DNA of 64,000 bases from an uncultured Alistipes sp. (GCA_947623965.1 CANQIF010000012.1:1-64000); one strand, 5' to 3'. Shown: positions 43,601-54,565, numbered from the stretch's first letter. Notes: generated from the sequence alone by a model not told the origin. Made by a program: numbers and translations.

Positions 43601-45811
43601 TCAGAAAAGGCTGTAGGCCACCGTCAGACCAGCCATGACGATCGAGACCATCGACATAAGTTTGATCAGAATATTGAGCGACGGGCCCGACGTATCCTTG
43701 AAGGGGTCGCCGACTGTATCGCCCACGACCGTGGCCTTGTGGCATTCCGATCCTTTGCCGCCGAAATGGCCCTCCTCGACGTACTTCTTGGCGTTATCCC
43801 ACGCGCCGCCCGCATTGGCCATGAAGATCGCCAGCACGAAGCCCGAACCGAGACCGCCGATGAGCAGCCCCATCACGCCGGCCACGCCGAACAGCAGCCC
43901 GACAGCCACCGGGACGATGATCGCCAGCAGGCTCGGGAAGATCATCTCGCGCTGCGCGCCGCGGGTCGAAATTTCGACGCAGCGGGCGTAGTCGGGCGTC
44001 GCCTTGCCCGTGAGGATCCCCTCGATCTCGCGGAACTGCCGCCGCACCTCGACCACCATGCTCTCGGCGGCGCGGCCCACGGCATTCATCGTGAGGCCGC
44101 AGAAGAGGAACGACATCATCGACCCGATGAAGATGCCCACCAGCACGATCGGATTCATCAGGTTGATCTGGTAGTAACTGATGAAGTCAAGAATCGTGGC
44201 GCGCGCCACCTCGATCGTCGAGCCGTCGGCCAGCTCGATCACTGCGGTGCCGATGTGCTGCAGTCCGATCTTGATCTCCTCTACATAGGACGCAAGCAGC
44301 GCCAGCGCCGTCAATGCAGCCGAGCCGATCGCGAATCCCTTGCCCGTGGCGGCTGTCGTGTTGCCCAAGGCGTCGAGAGCGTCCGTGCGGCGGCGTACCT
44401 CCTCCCCGAGACCGCTCATCTCGGCATTGCCGCCCGCATTGTCGGCAATCGGTCCGTAGGCATCCGTCGCGAGTGTGATGCCGAGCGTCGAGAGCATGCC
44501 GACGGCCGCGATGCCGATGCCGTAGAGCCCCAGCGAGACGCTCTCGGCCGTCATAGCGGGTTCGAAGCCGTTGGCGAAGAGGTAGGCCAGCATGATCGCC
44601 GCCCCGATCGTCACGACCGGCACGGCTGTCGAGATCATCCCCATGCCGACGCCCGAAATGATGACCGTCGCCGGCCCCGTCTCGGCGCTGCCGGCGATCT
44701 TCTGCGTCGGCCGGTAGGTGTGCGAGGTGTAGTATTCGGTCGCCTGGCCGATGATGATGCCCGCCACGAGCCCCGTTACGACCGAGAAGGAGAGCCCCAG
44801 CCAGTTGGCGATGCCGAGACCGTAGAGAATGCCGAAGGTCGCCGCGGCGATGAGCAGCGCCGAAAGGTTCGTGCCGAGCCCCAGTGAGCGGAGCAGCTGC
44901 CTCATCGAGGCTCCCTCCTTCGTGCGGACGGCGAAGATGCCGAGGATCGAGAGGAGAATGCCCGCCGCCGCGATCAACATCGGCGCCAGGACGGCCCGGG
45001 TCTGCATCGCCACGTCGCCCGTTACGGCATAGGCCGCCGCACCGAGCGCCGCCGTCGAGAGAATCGAACCGCAGTAGCTCTCGTAGAGGTCGGCACCCAT
45101 GCCGGCCACATCGCCTACGTTGTCGCCCACGTTGTCGGCGATCGTCGCCGGGTTGCGCGGGTCGTCCTCGGGAATGCCTGCCTCGACCTTGCCCACGAGG
45201 TCGGCGCCCACGTCGGCCGCTTTGGTGTAGATGCCGCCGCCGACACGGGCGAAGAGGGCCTGCGTCGAGGCGCCCATGCCGAAGGTGAGCATCGTGGTGG
45301 TGATGACGACGAGTTTCTGCGCTGCGGCCGCCTCGACGAAGCGGTCGAGAATCAAGTACCAGATCGAGATGTCGAGCAGGCCGAGCCCCACGACCACCAG
45401 CCCCATGACAGCGCCGCTGCGGAAGGCGATGCGCAGACCGCTGTCGAGCGACCGACGCGCGGCGTTGGCCGTGCGGGCTGAGGCGTAGGTGGCGGTCTTC
45501 ATGCCGAAGAAGCCCGCGAGGCCCGAAAAGAAGCCGCCCGTGAGGAAGGCGAAGGGAACCCAGGGGTTCTGCACGCCGAATCCGTAGGCCAGTACAGCGA
45601 AGAAGAGAGCCAGCACGGCGAAGACGATCCCGACGACCTTGTACTGCTGGCGCAGGTAGGCCATGGCGCCCTTGCGGACGTGGGAGGCGATTTCGCGCAT
45701 GCGGGGCGTCCCCTCGTCGGCCTGTTTCATCGAGCGGTAGAAGAGCCCCGCCACGACGAGTGCGACGACGGAGGAGGCCGGAACCAGCCAGAAAAGCGAT
45801 GGAGTGTTCAT
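43601..45811 (-). CDS. hppA: membrane-bound sodium/proton-translocating pyrophosphatase
   Basis: KAADVGADLVGKVEAGIPEDDPRNPATIADNVGDNVGD; multi-TM. Confidence 0.97.
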   Translation of the reverse strand: MNTPSLFWLVPASSVVALVVAGLFYRSMKQADEGTPRMREIASHVRKGAMAYLRQQYKVVGIVFAVLALFFAVLAYGFGVQNPWVPFAFLTGGFFSGLAGFFGMKTATYASARTANAARRSLDSGLRIAFRSGAVMGLVVVGLGLLDISIWYLILDRFVEAAAAQKLVVITTTMLTFGMGASTQALFARVGGGIYTKAADVGADLVGKVEAGIPEDDPRNPATIADNVGDNVGDVAGMGADLYESYCGSILSTAALGAAAYAVTGDVAMQTRAVLAPMLIAAAGILLSILGIFAVRTKEGASMRQLLRSLGLGTNLSALLIAAATFGILYGLGIANWLGLSFSVVTGLVAGIIIGQATEYYTSHTYRPTQKIAGSAETGPATVIISGVGMGMISTAVPVVTIGAAIMLAYLFANGFEPAMTAESVSLGLYGIGIAAVGMLSTLGITLATDAYGPIADNAGGNAEMSGLGEEVRRRTDALDALGNTTAATGKGFAIGSAALTALALLASYVEEIKIGLQHIGTAVIELADGSTIEVARATILDFISYYQINLMNPIVLVGIFIGSMMSFLFCGLTMNAVGRAAESMVVEVRRQFREIEGILTGKATPDYARCVEISTRGAQREMIFPSLLAIIVPVAVGLLFGVAGVMGLLIGGLGSGFVLAIFMANAGGAWDNAKKYVEEGHFGGKGSECHKATVVGDTVGDPFKDTSGPSLNILIKLMSMVSIVMAGLTVAYSLF

Positions 45812-46089
45812 GCGTATGAAGTTTTAAGGTTGTTCCCTTTTTGAGCAGAGGCTGTTATTGATTGTAAGCCGGGGCCAATGCCAAATTTATTTGGGTATGG
45901 CCGAGGCGGAGTATTTTCGGTTCAGCCAAAGATACGCATAAACTGAAAGCAAAAGGCCATTCATTTGCGTTCTGCTGAAACGACGTATCCAAGACAAAGC
46001 CAAAGATAACGAATTTCAACGAAAAATGAATCGTCGAAGAGCGAAAAACGGGGCCGGAGTTGGAATTTTGCAGCGCAGGACTTGCTCGA

Positions 46090-47135
46090 AACAGCATCGA
46101 TGCCGCCAGACTACTGCCTAAGTCTGCAGGTTCGTTGCAGAGCGACGGCGGGCCGCAGCATTGTTTCGGTCCGTCAGGACCGGCAGCCCACAGCCGCGTC
46201 GGTCGGCGTCGAGGTGTTTTGCAGCAAAATCGGTCGCTGCGCGCCCTCCACAGGCTGTGCTCCGATTGGTAATTTTGAATTCTGAATTTGCGGTTCCGAT
46301 AAGGAACCGCAACGGGCCGCAGCCTCCCGGCAGCGGAGGCCCGCAGTTCGTGTCCGAATCTGCGTGTCCTCCGCAGGCTGCAGCCCGAGTGGTAATTTTG
46401 AATCTTGAATTTGCGGCTTCGCAGGGAGCCGCCGCAGCCCCCGGTTTTGTAGGAAATGCCTGCCAGCAAATTCGACGTCAGAGACGTCGAGCAGCCCGCA
46501 GCCGTTATTTATTGAGAGATATTTTGCGCAGAGATCGGTCGCGAAGCGACCGGCAGCCCGCAGCCGCCCCCGGGCGGAGGGCTGCTCCTCTAAAGTCGCA
46601 GGCCCGTCCGCTCGGCTGCGGGCTGGCCCCGAGGTTGAGCCGGTCCGTTAGGACCGTGCGGACCGCAGTCTCCGCCCTGCGGAGGCCCGCAGTTCGTACC
46701 CGAATCTGCGCGTCCTCTGCCGGCTGCGACCCGACCTGAAATATATGCCCAAGCGTGCCCAGAAAGCCCTCTTAATTTTGAATCTTGAATTTTGAATTTT
46801 GAATTTGCGGTTCCGAATGGAACCGCAGCGGGCCGCAGCCTCCACCCAGCGGAGGCCCGCAGTTCGTACCCGAACTTACATGCACTCCGCAGGCTGCGAC
46901 CCGACCTGAAATATAAGCTCAAGTGTGCCCAGAAAGCCCTCTTAATTTTGAATTCTTAATTTGCGGTTCCGAATGGAACCGCAGCGGGCCGCAGCTTCGC
47001 CCCGCGAAGGCCCGCTTTTCGCGTCCCGCAGGTCGGTCCGCTCGAGCGTGTCCTTCGCAAGCTGCGGTCCGAGTATAATTTTGAATTCTGAATTTGCGCC
47101 CGCAAGGGCGCCGCCGCCCGCCGCCCGCCGCCCGC
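46090..47135. repeat. modular intergenic hairpin-repeat cluster (longest in window)
   Basis: Multiple tandem modules incl. GCGGTTCCGATAAGGAACCGC (46290-46310), repeated GCGGTTCCGAATGGAACCGC blocks. Confidence 0.88.
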
Positions 47136-47151
47136 CGCCCGAACGCGCGAT

Positions 47152-48075
47152 CTATCGCTCCGCCTCCTCCTCTCTTTGGATGTTCTGCCGGATCCGCTGC
47201 AGCCCGCTGCGCGTGAGGGGCGTATCGCCGAACCGTTCCGCGAAGGCTGCCTCGTCGAGCTCCAGCCAGGCCTCGGCATTCATCGTGCGCGGGTCGAAGC
47301 GGGGATCGAAAGCGGGATGGCGGTGGAGAGGAGCGCGGCGGTTGTAGGGGCAGCGCTGCTGGCAGGCGTCGCACCCGAAGATCCAGCCGTCGAGCCCGAT
47401 CCGCGTGTCGGGCTCTCGCTCGATCGTGTGGCAGGCGATGCAGCGGCGGGTGTCGATCATCCGCTCTTCGAGGATCGCCCCCGTCGGGCAGCTGTCGAGG
47501 CAGATGCGGCAGTTCCCGCAGCGCGACCCGGCGAAGGGGGTGTCGTAGCGGTCCGCCTCGTCGGTGAGGAGCAGTTCGCCCAGCAACACGTAGCTGCCGA
47601 ATGCCGGCGTGATGAGGAGCGACTGCCGCCCGATCCAGCCCAATCCCGCCTCGACAGCGAGCTGCTTCTCGCAGAGCGGGGCCGAATCGACGAAGCATCG
47701 CCCCTCGACCGACGGTGCATCCGCACGGATGCGGGTGAACAGTTCTCGAAGCATCTCCTTGATCGTCAGGTGGTAGTCGCGGTTGCAGGCGTAGGAGGCG
47801 ATCTTCGTGCGGTGCCCCGCGGGATAGCCTTCGCCGATCGCATTCTTGTAGCCGACAGCGCAGACAACCGCCGTGCGGGCCCGTTCGACCAGCTGCGACG
47901 GATCGAACCGTTTCCCGGTGTTGCGTTCGAGATAGCCGAGCGACGAGTGGTACCCCGCGGTGAGCCAGGCGCGGAAGCGGCGTTCGCTTTCGGCCAGATG
48001 CCGGCACGGCGCAAGTCCGCAGAGGTCGAACCCGACAGCCGCCGCTGCCTGTCGTATCGCATCGTAAGAGAGCAT
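47152..48075 (-). CDS. queG: tRNA epoxyqueuosine(34) reductase
   Basis: GFDLCGLAPCRHL; CRICLDSCPTGAILEERMIDTRRCIACHTIE; CDACQQRCPYNR. Confidence 0.94.
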   Translation of the reverse strand: MLSYDAIRQAAAAVGFDLCGLAPCRHLAESERRFRAWLTAGYHSSLGYLERNTGKRFDPSQLVERARTAVVCAVGYKNAIGEGYPAGHRTKIASYACNRDYHLTIKEMLRELFTRIRADAPSVEGRCFVDSAPLCEKQLAVEAGLGWIGRQSLLITPAFGSYVLLGELLLTDEADRYDTPFAGSRCGNCRICLDSCPTGAILEERMIDTRRCIACHTIEREPDTRIGLDGWIFGCDACQQRCPYNRRAPLHRHPAFDPRFDPRTMNAEAWLELDEAAFAERFGDTPLTRSGLQRIRQNIQREEEAER

Positions 48076-48280
48076 TTCTTTCCGTTTTTCGTTTGCGAAT
48101 TTCACCCCTCATAAACGGATTTCACCCCGCATAGCCGATTTTCGCCTTGTGCCCGGGCTTCTGTCCCATATTTTTTGGCTTTTCGCGGAATAGTCCGATC
48201 TTCGTAAAACATCGGGGCGGCGTGCACCTGCATGCCAACCCCGGCGAAAATACGAAATTGTCGAAACAAATCAAAACGGT

Positions 48281-49975
48281 ATGGAGCATTATTTGATCCG
48301 GATCGAAGAGCGACTGCGGCGCGATCGCGACCGCACGGTGTTGAGCGACTACCGCGGCGACTCCTTTACGGGCGGCCGCCTTGCCGGCGAGTTGCTCCGC
48401 CTGCACCGGCTCTTCCGGCGGGCCGGTCTTGTCCCCGGCGACCGGATCGCGATCGCGGCCCGCAACTCGGCCCGCTGGGCCACCGTCTTTCTGGCGGCCA
48501 ACACCTACCGCGCCGTCGCCGTACCGATCCTTTGCGATTTCACCCCTGCCGACATCTCCTCCCTGACCGAACATGCCGGCTGCCTTCTGCTCTTCACCGA
48601 GCGCCGCATCTGGGACCGGATGCCCGCCGGGGCGATGCCTGCCCTGAAAGGGGCGGTCGCCGTCGAGGACTTCTCGCTGCTCCGGGCCGCCGACGCATCC
48701 TTCGGGAGCGCCTTCGCCCGTTTCGCGGCGGAACCGGCCGGGGCCTGCGGCGACGGCGGGAAGGAATCCCTGTTGCCGGAGGTCCCTCCGCTCGACGAGT
48801 TGATGATCATCAACTACACCTCGGGGACGACCGGCCGCCCCAAGGGCATCATGCTGACAGGTCGCAACCTCTCCTCGAACATCTCCTTCGCACTGGCGCG
48901 CATTCCCGTGCCGGACGGCGCCACCTCCATTTCGATGCTGCCGCTGGCCCACATGTACGGGCTGGCTTTCGAATTTCTCTACCCCTTTTGCGGCGGCAGC
49001 CGCGTGACCTTCCTCGGGGTCGCCCCCTCGCCGACGGTCCTGCTGGCCGCCTTCGCCGCCGTGCGCCCCTATATTCTCATTACGGTGCCGCTCGTGATGG
49101 AGAAGATCGTCAAGGGGCGCGTGATGCCCCTGTTGGAGCGCCCGGCGATCCGTGCGCTGACGGCGGTTCCGGGGCTTCGCCGGCTGGTTTACAACCGCAT
49201 CCGCCGCGGCATCCTCGCCTCGTTCGGCGGTCGGGTGCAGACCCTCGTCATGGGCGGCGCCCCCCTGAACGAGGGGGTCGAACGGATCCTCCGCACGGCC
49301 CGCATCCCCTACACGGTGGGGTACGGTATGACCGAATGCGCCCCGCTGGTCGCCTATGAAGACTGGCACGCCTTCGCGCCGCGCTCCTGCGGCCGCGTAG
49401 TGACGGGGCTCGAGATTCGCGTCGCCTCGCCCGATCCCGAACGGATGGTGGGCGAACTCCAGGTGCGCGGCGAGAATGTCATGCAGGGGTATTACCGCGA
49501 TCCCGAGGCGACGTCGGCGGCCTTTACGGAGGACGGCTGGCTGCGGACGGGCGACCTGGGCGTCATCGACCGCGCGGGCAACATCTTCATCCGGGGGCGC
49601 TCGAAGTGCATGATCCTCTCCGCGAACGGGCAGAACATCTACCCGGAGGAGATCGAGGCCCGGTTGAACCTGATGCCCGGCATCGCCGAATCGCTCGTCG
49701 TCGAGCGCGACGGGCTGTTGGTGGCGCTCGTCGCCCTCCAGAACACGCCGGCGGCCGGAGCCGGGGCGAAGCCCGGCGCAAAACCGGGTACCGAATCCGG
49801 AAGCGGAGCCGTGTCCGAACCGACGGCCGAAGCGGTCGCCCGGTCGCTCGAGGAGACGCGCAGCCGCCTCAATGCGCTGCTGCCCGCCTACAGCCGCATC
49901 GCGCGTATCGAGGTGCTGCCCGACGGGTTCGCCCATACGCCGAAACAGTCGATCCGGCGCTTCCTGTACACGTAG
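48281..49975 (+). CDS. AMP-binding acyl-CoA synthetase/ligase
   Basis: IINYTSGTTGRPKGIMLTGRN; YGMTECAPL; DGWLRTGDLG. Confidence 0.92.
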   Translation: MEHYLIRIEERLRRDRDRTVLSDYRGDSFTGGRLAGELLRLHRLFRRAGLVPGDRIAIAARNSARWATVFLAANTYRAVAVPILCDFTPADISSLTEHAGCLLLFTERRIWDRMPAGAMPALKGAVAVEDFSLLRAADASFGSAFARFAAEPAGACGDGGKESLLPEVPPLDELMIINYTSGTTGRPKGIMLTGRNLSSNISFALARIPVPDGATSISMLPLAHMYGLAFEFLYPFCGGSRVTFLGVAPSPTVLLAAFAAVRPYILITVPLVMEKIVKGRVMPLLERPAIRALTAVPGLRRLVYNRIRRGILASFGGRVQTLVMGGAPLNEGVERILRTARIPYTVGYGMTECAPLVAYEDWHAFAPRSCGRVVTGLEIRVASPDPERMVGELQVRGENVMQGYYRDPEATSAAFTEDGWLRTGDLGVIDRAGNIFIRGRSKCMILSANGQNIYPEEIEARLNLMPGIAESLVVERDGLLVALVALQNTPAAGAGAKPGAKPGTESGSGAVSEPTAEAVARSLEETRSRLNALLPAYSRIARIEVLPDGFAHTPKQSIRRFLYT

Positions 49976-50039
49976 CGCCGAGGGGCCGGGGGCCGGGGCT
50001 GGGGGATCGGGGGCTGCAGCCGCGCAGGCGGTTTTGCCT

Positions 50040-50275
50040 CGGATTCGCCGATCGTCCCGCCGATCGTCCCGCGGATTGTCCCGCGGATTGTCTCGCTGCT
50101 GCCCCGCCGACGTCCCGCCACGGTTCCGCTGCAAAACGGCCGAAGCCCCGCCGGCATCCGGCCGATCGTCCCGCCGCGGTCCTGTTGCTGCCCCGCCGGC
50201 ATCCGGCCGACCGTCCTGCCGCGGTCTCGTTGCAAAACGGTCGCAGCCCCGCCGACGTCCCGCCGCTGCCCCTCC
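50040..50275. repeat. degenerate GC-rich short-period repeat region (CGATCGTCCCGC / GATTGTCCCGCG)
   Basis: Imperfect reiterations by eye. Confidence 0.55.
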
Positions 50276-50406
50276 GATCGTCTCCGCAACCCGTTCCGGC
50301 GGGCGCGCGGAGCCCTTTTTGAGCAGAAGATTGGGTTATTTCGCCGCTTTTTCGTACTTTTGCGACGCAGTATCCGTTCTTAATAACGAACTACATTTAG
50401 TTGGAT

Positions 50407-52080
50407 ATGGCTATTCAAACATTGTATGAGCTGGTTCAACGGAGTACCGAACGCTTTGCCGATCGCATCGCCTACACGATGCTCGACGGGGAGGATGTGA
50501 CCTTCCGCGAAGCGGGCCTCCGGATCGCCCGGCTTCAGGAGACGCTCCTCTCGGCCGGCCTCGGTCCGGGCGACAAGGTGGCGCTCTTCAGCAGCAGCAT
50601 GCCCAACTGGGGCATCTGCTATTTCGCCGTCGTAGCGGCGGGCATGGTGGTCGTTCCCGTCCTGCCCGGCTTCTCGGGCGAGGAGGTCGACAAGATCCTC
50701 GAGCATGCCGAAGCGAAGGCGCTGCTGGTTTCGGACAAACTCTACGGCATCCTCTCGAAGGAGACGATCGCCCGGTTGAACATCGTGATCCGCACGAAAA
50801 ACCTCAGGGTCCTGACGCAGCGCGTCGAGGCGCCCGGATCGAAGACGGTCCCCGCACCCGATGACCTGGCAGCCCTCATCTACACCTCCGGGACGACCTC
50901 GTCGCCCAAGGGGGTGATGCTCTCGCACCGGGCGCTGGTGCACCACATCGAACTCTGCCGCGGCTTCTATCCGATCACCGAGGAGGACCGCTTCCTCTCC
51001 GTGCTGCCGCTTTCGCACGTCTACGAATGCTCGATCGGCTTGATTTATCCCTTCTCGGCCGGTTCGAGGGTCTACTACCTGGATCGGCCGCCCGCCGCGT
51101 CGGCCCTCGTGCCGGCGATGCGCCGCGTGCGGCCGACGGCGATGCTCATCGTGCCGCTCGTGATCGACAAGATCTACCGCTCGCAGATCCTCGCCAAGTT
51201 CACCGCCAACAAGGCGATGCGCCTCCTCTACGGACTGGCGCCCGTGCGCAGGCTGTTGCACCGCATCGCGGGGCGCAAGCTCTACGGCGTCTTCGGCGGC
51301 TGCCTGCAGTTCCTCGGCATCGGCGGGGCGAAGCTCGACCCGATGACCGAACGTTTCCTGCTCGAATCGAAGCTGCCCTATGCCGTGGGCTACGGCCTGA
51401 CGGAGACGGCGCCGCTGCTGGCGGGGGCCGTGGGCGACAACGTGACGATCGGCACGACCGGCCCGGCGGCCGAAGGGGTCGAACTGCGTCTCGAAAACGT
51501 CAACCCCCAGACGCACCAGGGCGAGCTGGTGGCCCGCACCCCCTGTATCATGATGGGGTACTACAAAAATCCCGAAGCGACGGCCGAGGTGATCGACGCC
51601 GACGGGTGGTTCCACACGGGCGACCTCGGCGAATTCGACAGCCGCGGACGGCTCTACATCAAGGGGCGTCTGAAGAACATGATTCTGGGTCCCGGCGGCG
51701 AAAACATCTACCCGGAGGATATCGAGAGCGTGCTCAACTCGCACGTCTGCATCGAGGAGGCCCTCGTGACGGAGCAGGAGGGGGGCCGGTTGGTGGCCTT
51801 CGTCCACTTCAACCGCGAGCAGCTCGAGCGTTCGATCGCCGACTGGCGCGCCACGTGGAAGACCAAGCAGGAGGCTATCGAGGCGAAGAGCGCGCAGCTC
51901 TGCAATGAGATTCGGGAGTATGTGAACGAGAAGGTGAACCGTTATTCGCACCTTTCGGAGGTGATCGAGCTCAAGGAGGATTTCATCAAGACGCCCTCGA
52001 TGAAGATTCGCCGGTTCCTCTACAACAACCTCAAGAATCTGAACAACATCCGCAAGGGCAACGGCTCGCTGCTCTGCTGA
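50407..52080 (+). CDS. AMP-binding long-chain fatty acid--CoA ligase-like protein
   Basis: LIYTSGTTSSPKGVMLSHRALVHH; YGLTETAPLL; DGWFHTGDLGEFD. Confidence 0.93.
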   Translation: MAIQTLYELVQRSTERFADRIAYTMLDGEDVTFREAGLRIARLQETLLSAGLGPGDKVALFSSSMPNWGICYFAVVAAGMVVVPVLPGFSGEEVDKILEHAEAKALLVSDKLYGILSKETIARLNIVIRTKNLRVLTQRVEAPGSKTVPAPDDLAALIYTSGTTSSPKGVMLSHRALVHHIELCRGFYPITEEDRFLSVLPLSHVYECSIGLIYPFSAGSRVYYLDRPPAASALVPAMRRVRPTAMLIVPLVIDKIYRSQILAKFTANKAMRLLYGLAPVRRLLHRIAGRKLYGVFGGCLQFLGIGGAKLDPMTERFLLESKLPYAVGYGLTETAPLLAGAVGDNVTIGTTGPAAEGVELRLENVNPQTHQGELVARTPCIMMGYYKNPEATAEVIDADGWFHTGDLGEFDSRGRLYIKGRLKNMILGPGGENIYPEDIESVLNSHVCIEEALVTEQEGGRLVAFVHFNREQLERSIADWRATWKTKQEAIEAKSAQLCNEIREYVNEKVNRYSHLSEVIELKEDFIKTPSMKIRRFLYNNLKNLNNIRKGNGSLLC

Positions 52081-52105
52081 CCCGCCCCGGAGGGGCATGA
52101 CGCTG

Positions 52106-52141
52106 TCGGCCGCGGCTTCCATACACGGAAGCCGCGGCCGA
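52106..52141 (+). terminator. stem-loop after acyl-CoA ligase
   Basis: TCGGCCGCGGCTTCC/GGAAGCCGCGGCCGA; weak T-tract. Confidence 0.6.
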
Positions 52142-52178
52142 TGCGTTTTGTCCGGCGCTCCTTGCCGGGATGCGGCCG

Positions 52179-52268
52179 TCCGGTCCCAGGTTGTCCGGTC
52201 CCAGGTTGTCCGGTCCCAGGTTGTCCGGTCCCAGGTTGTCCGGTCCCAGGTTGTCTGGTTCCAGGTCC
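52179..52268. repeat. 15-bp tandem repeat GTCCGGTCCCAGGTT, about 5-6 units
   Basis: Direct reading. Confidence 0.93.
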
Positions 52269-52323
52269 CCGGTCGCAGGCCGTCCAAGGCCGGCGGTCGC
52301 CCGCCGCGCCCGCCTCTCCAGCC

Positions 52324-53532
52324 TTACAAGGACTTAAGAATAAGCCGGTTCGCCCGGTCTACGACCGAGGTGTCCAGCGAGGCGAGGTAGATGCGCGTCG
52401 TGGCCTCCGAGTCGTGTCCCATCGCTTCGCTGATGGTCGAGATGGGGATGTTCTTGCTTTTGGCGATGGAGGCCCAGGCGTGGCGGGCGACGTAGCTCGT
52501 CAGCGGGATGGCGAGCCCCAGCTTTTCGCCGATCCGCTTCAATCGCCTGTTGACGAAGTGGCCGGCATTCTGGTATTGCCGCCGCTCCTCCTGCTGCGTG
52601 TCGCGGATGATCGGCAGCAGATAGGGGCTCCCCGGGGTGTCGTATTTGGCGACGATCTCCTCCATCTGCCGCTCCCACTTGATGAAGAGCCGCTGCCCCG
52701 TTTTCTGGCGCCGGTAGGTGAGCACGCCGCCCTGCAAATCCCGCTTCTTCAGGTAGGCCATATCCACGAACGACATCCCCCGGGTGTAGAACGAGAAGAG
52801 AAACAGATCCCGCGCATACTCCATATCGGCGTCGAAGGAGAGATCCATATCCCGGATGCGCCGGATGACCTGCAGCGGGACAGCCCGTTTGACGGTCTTG
52901 TCCACCCCCGTGTAGACGTGCTTGAAAGGGTTGCGCTGCGCGGTCAGCCCCCGTTCCACGGCCCGGTTGTAGATGGCCCGCAGGTTGCGCATGTAGAAGG
53001 AGGTGCTGTTCGGACAGATGCCGGTGGCGCGGAGCTGGCTTTCGTAGCCCATCATCAGCGTCGAATCCACCTCCTCGAACAGCAGCTCCCCCTCCCCGCA
53101 GTAGCGCTGGAAGCTGTTCAGGGAGGTCGTATAGGTCTCGGCGATCCGCCGTTTCCCGATCTGGCGCAGCTCCCGGACCAGCTGCCGCGCGAAGGTGAAG
53201 AACCCGCCGGCCGCCGACCGCGAGGTGAAGCACGCCAGCACCCGGTCGATGGTGTAGGGGATGCCCGAGCGTTCGAACCGGGCGATGATGCCGTCGAAGC
53301 GGTCGCGCTCCTTCGCCAGCGCCTGCTGGATGGCGAACAGGTAGTCGCTGCGCTGTTTCTCGATGCCCGGAGACAGGACGACTTTCGAACGGACGGCGTC
53401 CCACTCCTCGGGAAAGAGGCGGTAGCCGGTGTTGATCTGGCGGACCTGCCGGTTGTGGATCACCTGGTAGTAGAGCTTCCCCTCCCTCATCTCGACGGTG
53501 GAGGCCCGGAATTTGATTTTTACGCTTGCCAT
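52324..53532 (-). CDS. tyrosine recombinase/site-specific integrase
   Basis: FYTRGMSFVDMAYLKKRDL; TSYVARHAWASIAKSKNI; GHDSEATTRIYLASL (R-H-R-H-Y pattern). Confidence 0.93.
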   Translation of the reverse strand: MASVKIKFRASTVEMREGKLYYQVIHNRQVRQINTGYRLFPEEWDAVRSKVVLSPGIEKQRSDYLFAIQQALAKERDRFDGIIARFERSGIPYTIDRVLACFTSRSAAGGFFTFARQLVRELRQIGKRRIAETYTTSLNSFQRYCGEGELLFEEVDSTLMMGYESQLRATGICPNSTSFYMRNLRAIYNRAVERGLTAQRNPFKHVYTGVDKTVKRAVPLQVIRRIRDMDLSFDADMEYARDLFLFSFYTRGMSFVDMAYLKKRDLQGGVLTYRRQKTGQRLFIKWERQMEEIVAKYDTPGSPYLLPIIRDTQQEERRQYQNAGHFVNRRLKRIGEKLGLAIPLTSYVARHAWASIAKSKNIPISTISEAMGHDSEATTRIYLASLDTSVVDRANRLILKSL

Positions 53533-53788
53533 ATTGCTTGATTGTTAGGTAAAAGTGGTCCGTGAATATGGCAAATGTTCGGTAAATGGGGGCGATCGGG
53601 ACGTTTCTCCGCTGTAATTATACGGACGTTTTGTCCGGTTCCGATCGTTTCGGCGCCGGGACGGGGCCTTTTTTCGGACGCTGCGGCCGGTCTTTCGAGC
53701 GGTGCAGTCGATCTTTCGGCGGGTGTAGCCGGGTTTTTCGGCAAGTGCGGCCGGTTTCCCGGAGAGCGGTGGGGCGGTGCGCATAAAA

Positions 53789-53815
53789 AAAGCCTCGGAG
53801 TAGTTTCCGAGGCTT
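53789..53815 (-). terminator. terminator of infC
   Basis: AAAGCCTCGGA...TCCGAGGCTTT with poly-A on + strand (poly-T on -). Confidence 0.85.
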
Positions 53816-53847
53816 TGCCGTGCAGCCGACAGACGGCCGGCTGCACG

Positions 53848-54477
53848 TTACTTCTTCGTCCCCTTCGGGGCGAGCATCATGTTCATTTTCTTGCCGTCGA
53901 GCTTGGGCATCATCTCCACCTTGGCCAGCTCCTCGAGGTCGGTCGCGAAGCGCAGCAGCAGAATTTCGCCCTGCTCCTTGAAGACGATCGAACGGCCGCG
54001 GAAGAAGACGTAGGCCTTCACCTTCGCCCCCTCCTTCAGGAAGTTCTGGGCGTGCTTGAGCTTGAAGTTGTAGTCGTGGTCGTCGGTCTGCGGTCCGAAG
54101 CGGATCTCCTTGATGACCACCTTCGTCTGGTTGGCCTTGATCTCCTTGGCCTTGCGTTTCTGCTGGTAGAGAAACTTCTGGTAGTCGGCGATCCGGCATA
54201 CGGGAGGTTCGGCCTTGGGCGAGATCTCGATCAGATCGAGCTCCAGTTCGTCGGCCAGACGCAGGGCGTCGCGGATCGGCATCACTTGCGCCTGCGGCAC
54301 GTTGTCGCCCACCACGCGCACCTCGGGTGCCGTGATCTGGTGGTTGATCCGGTGCGGATTCTCCTTCTCGGCTCGCGGGCCGCGCGGCCCGGGGGCGCCG
54401 GCAGGTTTCGGTCTGTTGTTCCCGGGGTTGAAAGGCCTCGGCGGGAACGGTTTTGTCGTTGCGATAGTCGTATGAAT
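53848..54477 (-). CDS. infC: translation initiation factor IF-3, non-canonical start codon
   Basis: [24 protein letters not shown]...[33 protein letters not shown]-terminal 50+ codons upstream of ORF-track GTG lack ATG/GTG/TTG; ATT at 54477 is a candidate start. Confidence 0.88.
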   Translation of the reverse strand: MHTTIATTKPFPPRPFNPGNNRPKPAGAPGPRGPRAEKENPHRINHQITAPEVRVVGDNVPQAQVMPIRDALRLADELELDLIEISPKAEPPVCRIADYQKFLYQQKRKAKEIKANQTKVVIKEIRFGPQTDDHDYNFKLKHAQNFLKEGAKVKAYVFFRGRSIVFKEQGEILLLRFATDLEELAKVEMMPKLDGKKMNMMLAPKGTKK

Positions 54478-54565
54478 TAAAAAGTGAATGAATGATTCTG
54501 GTACGTCGCCGGTGCCGGCCGCAGACCCGGAGCCCCGGGCTGCCGCCTGCGCCGACGGGCAAAAA

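Noticed and set aside
48281-52080. Two adjacent acyl-CoA ligases as a recent tandem duplication
   Set aside because: Sequences differ substantially between the two proteins, so no recent duplication is supported.
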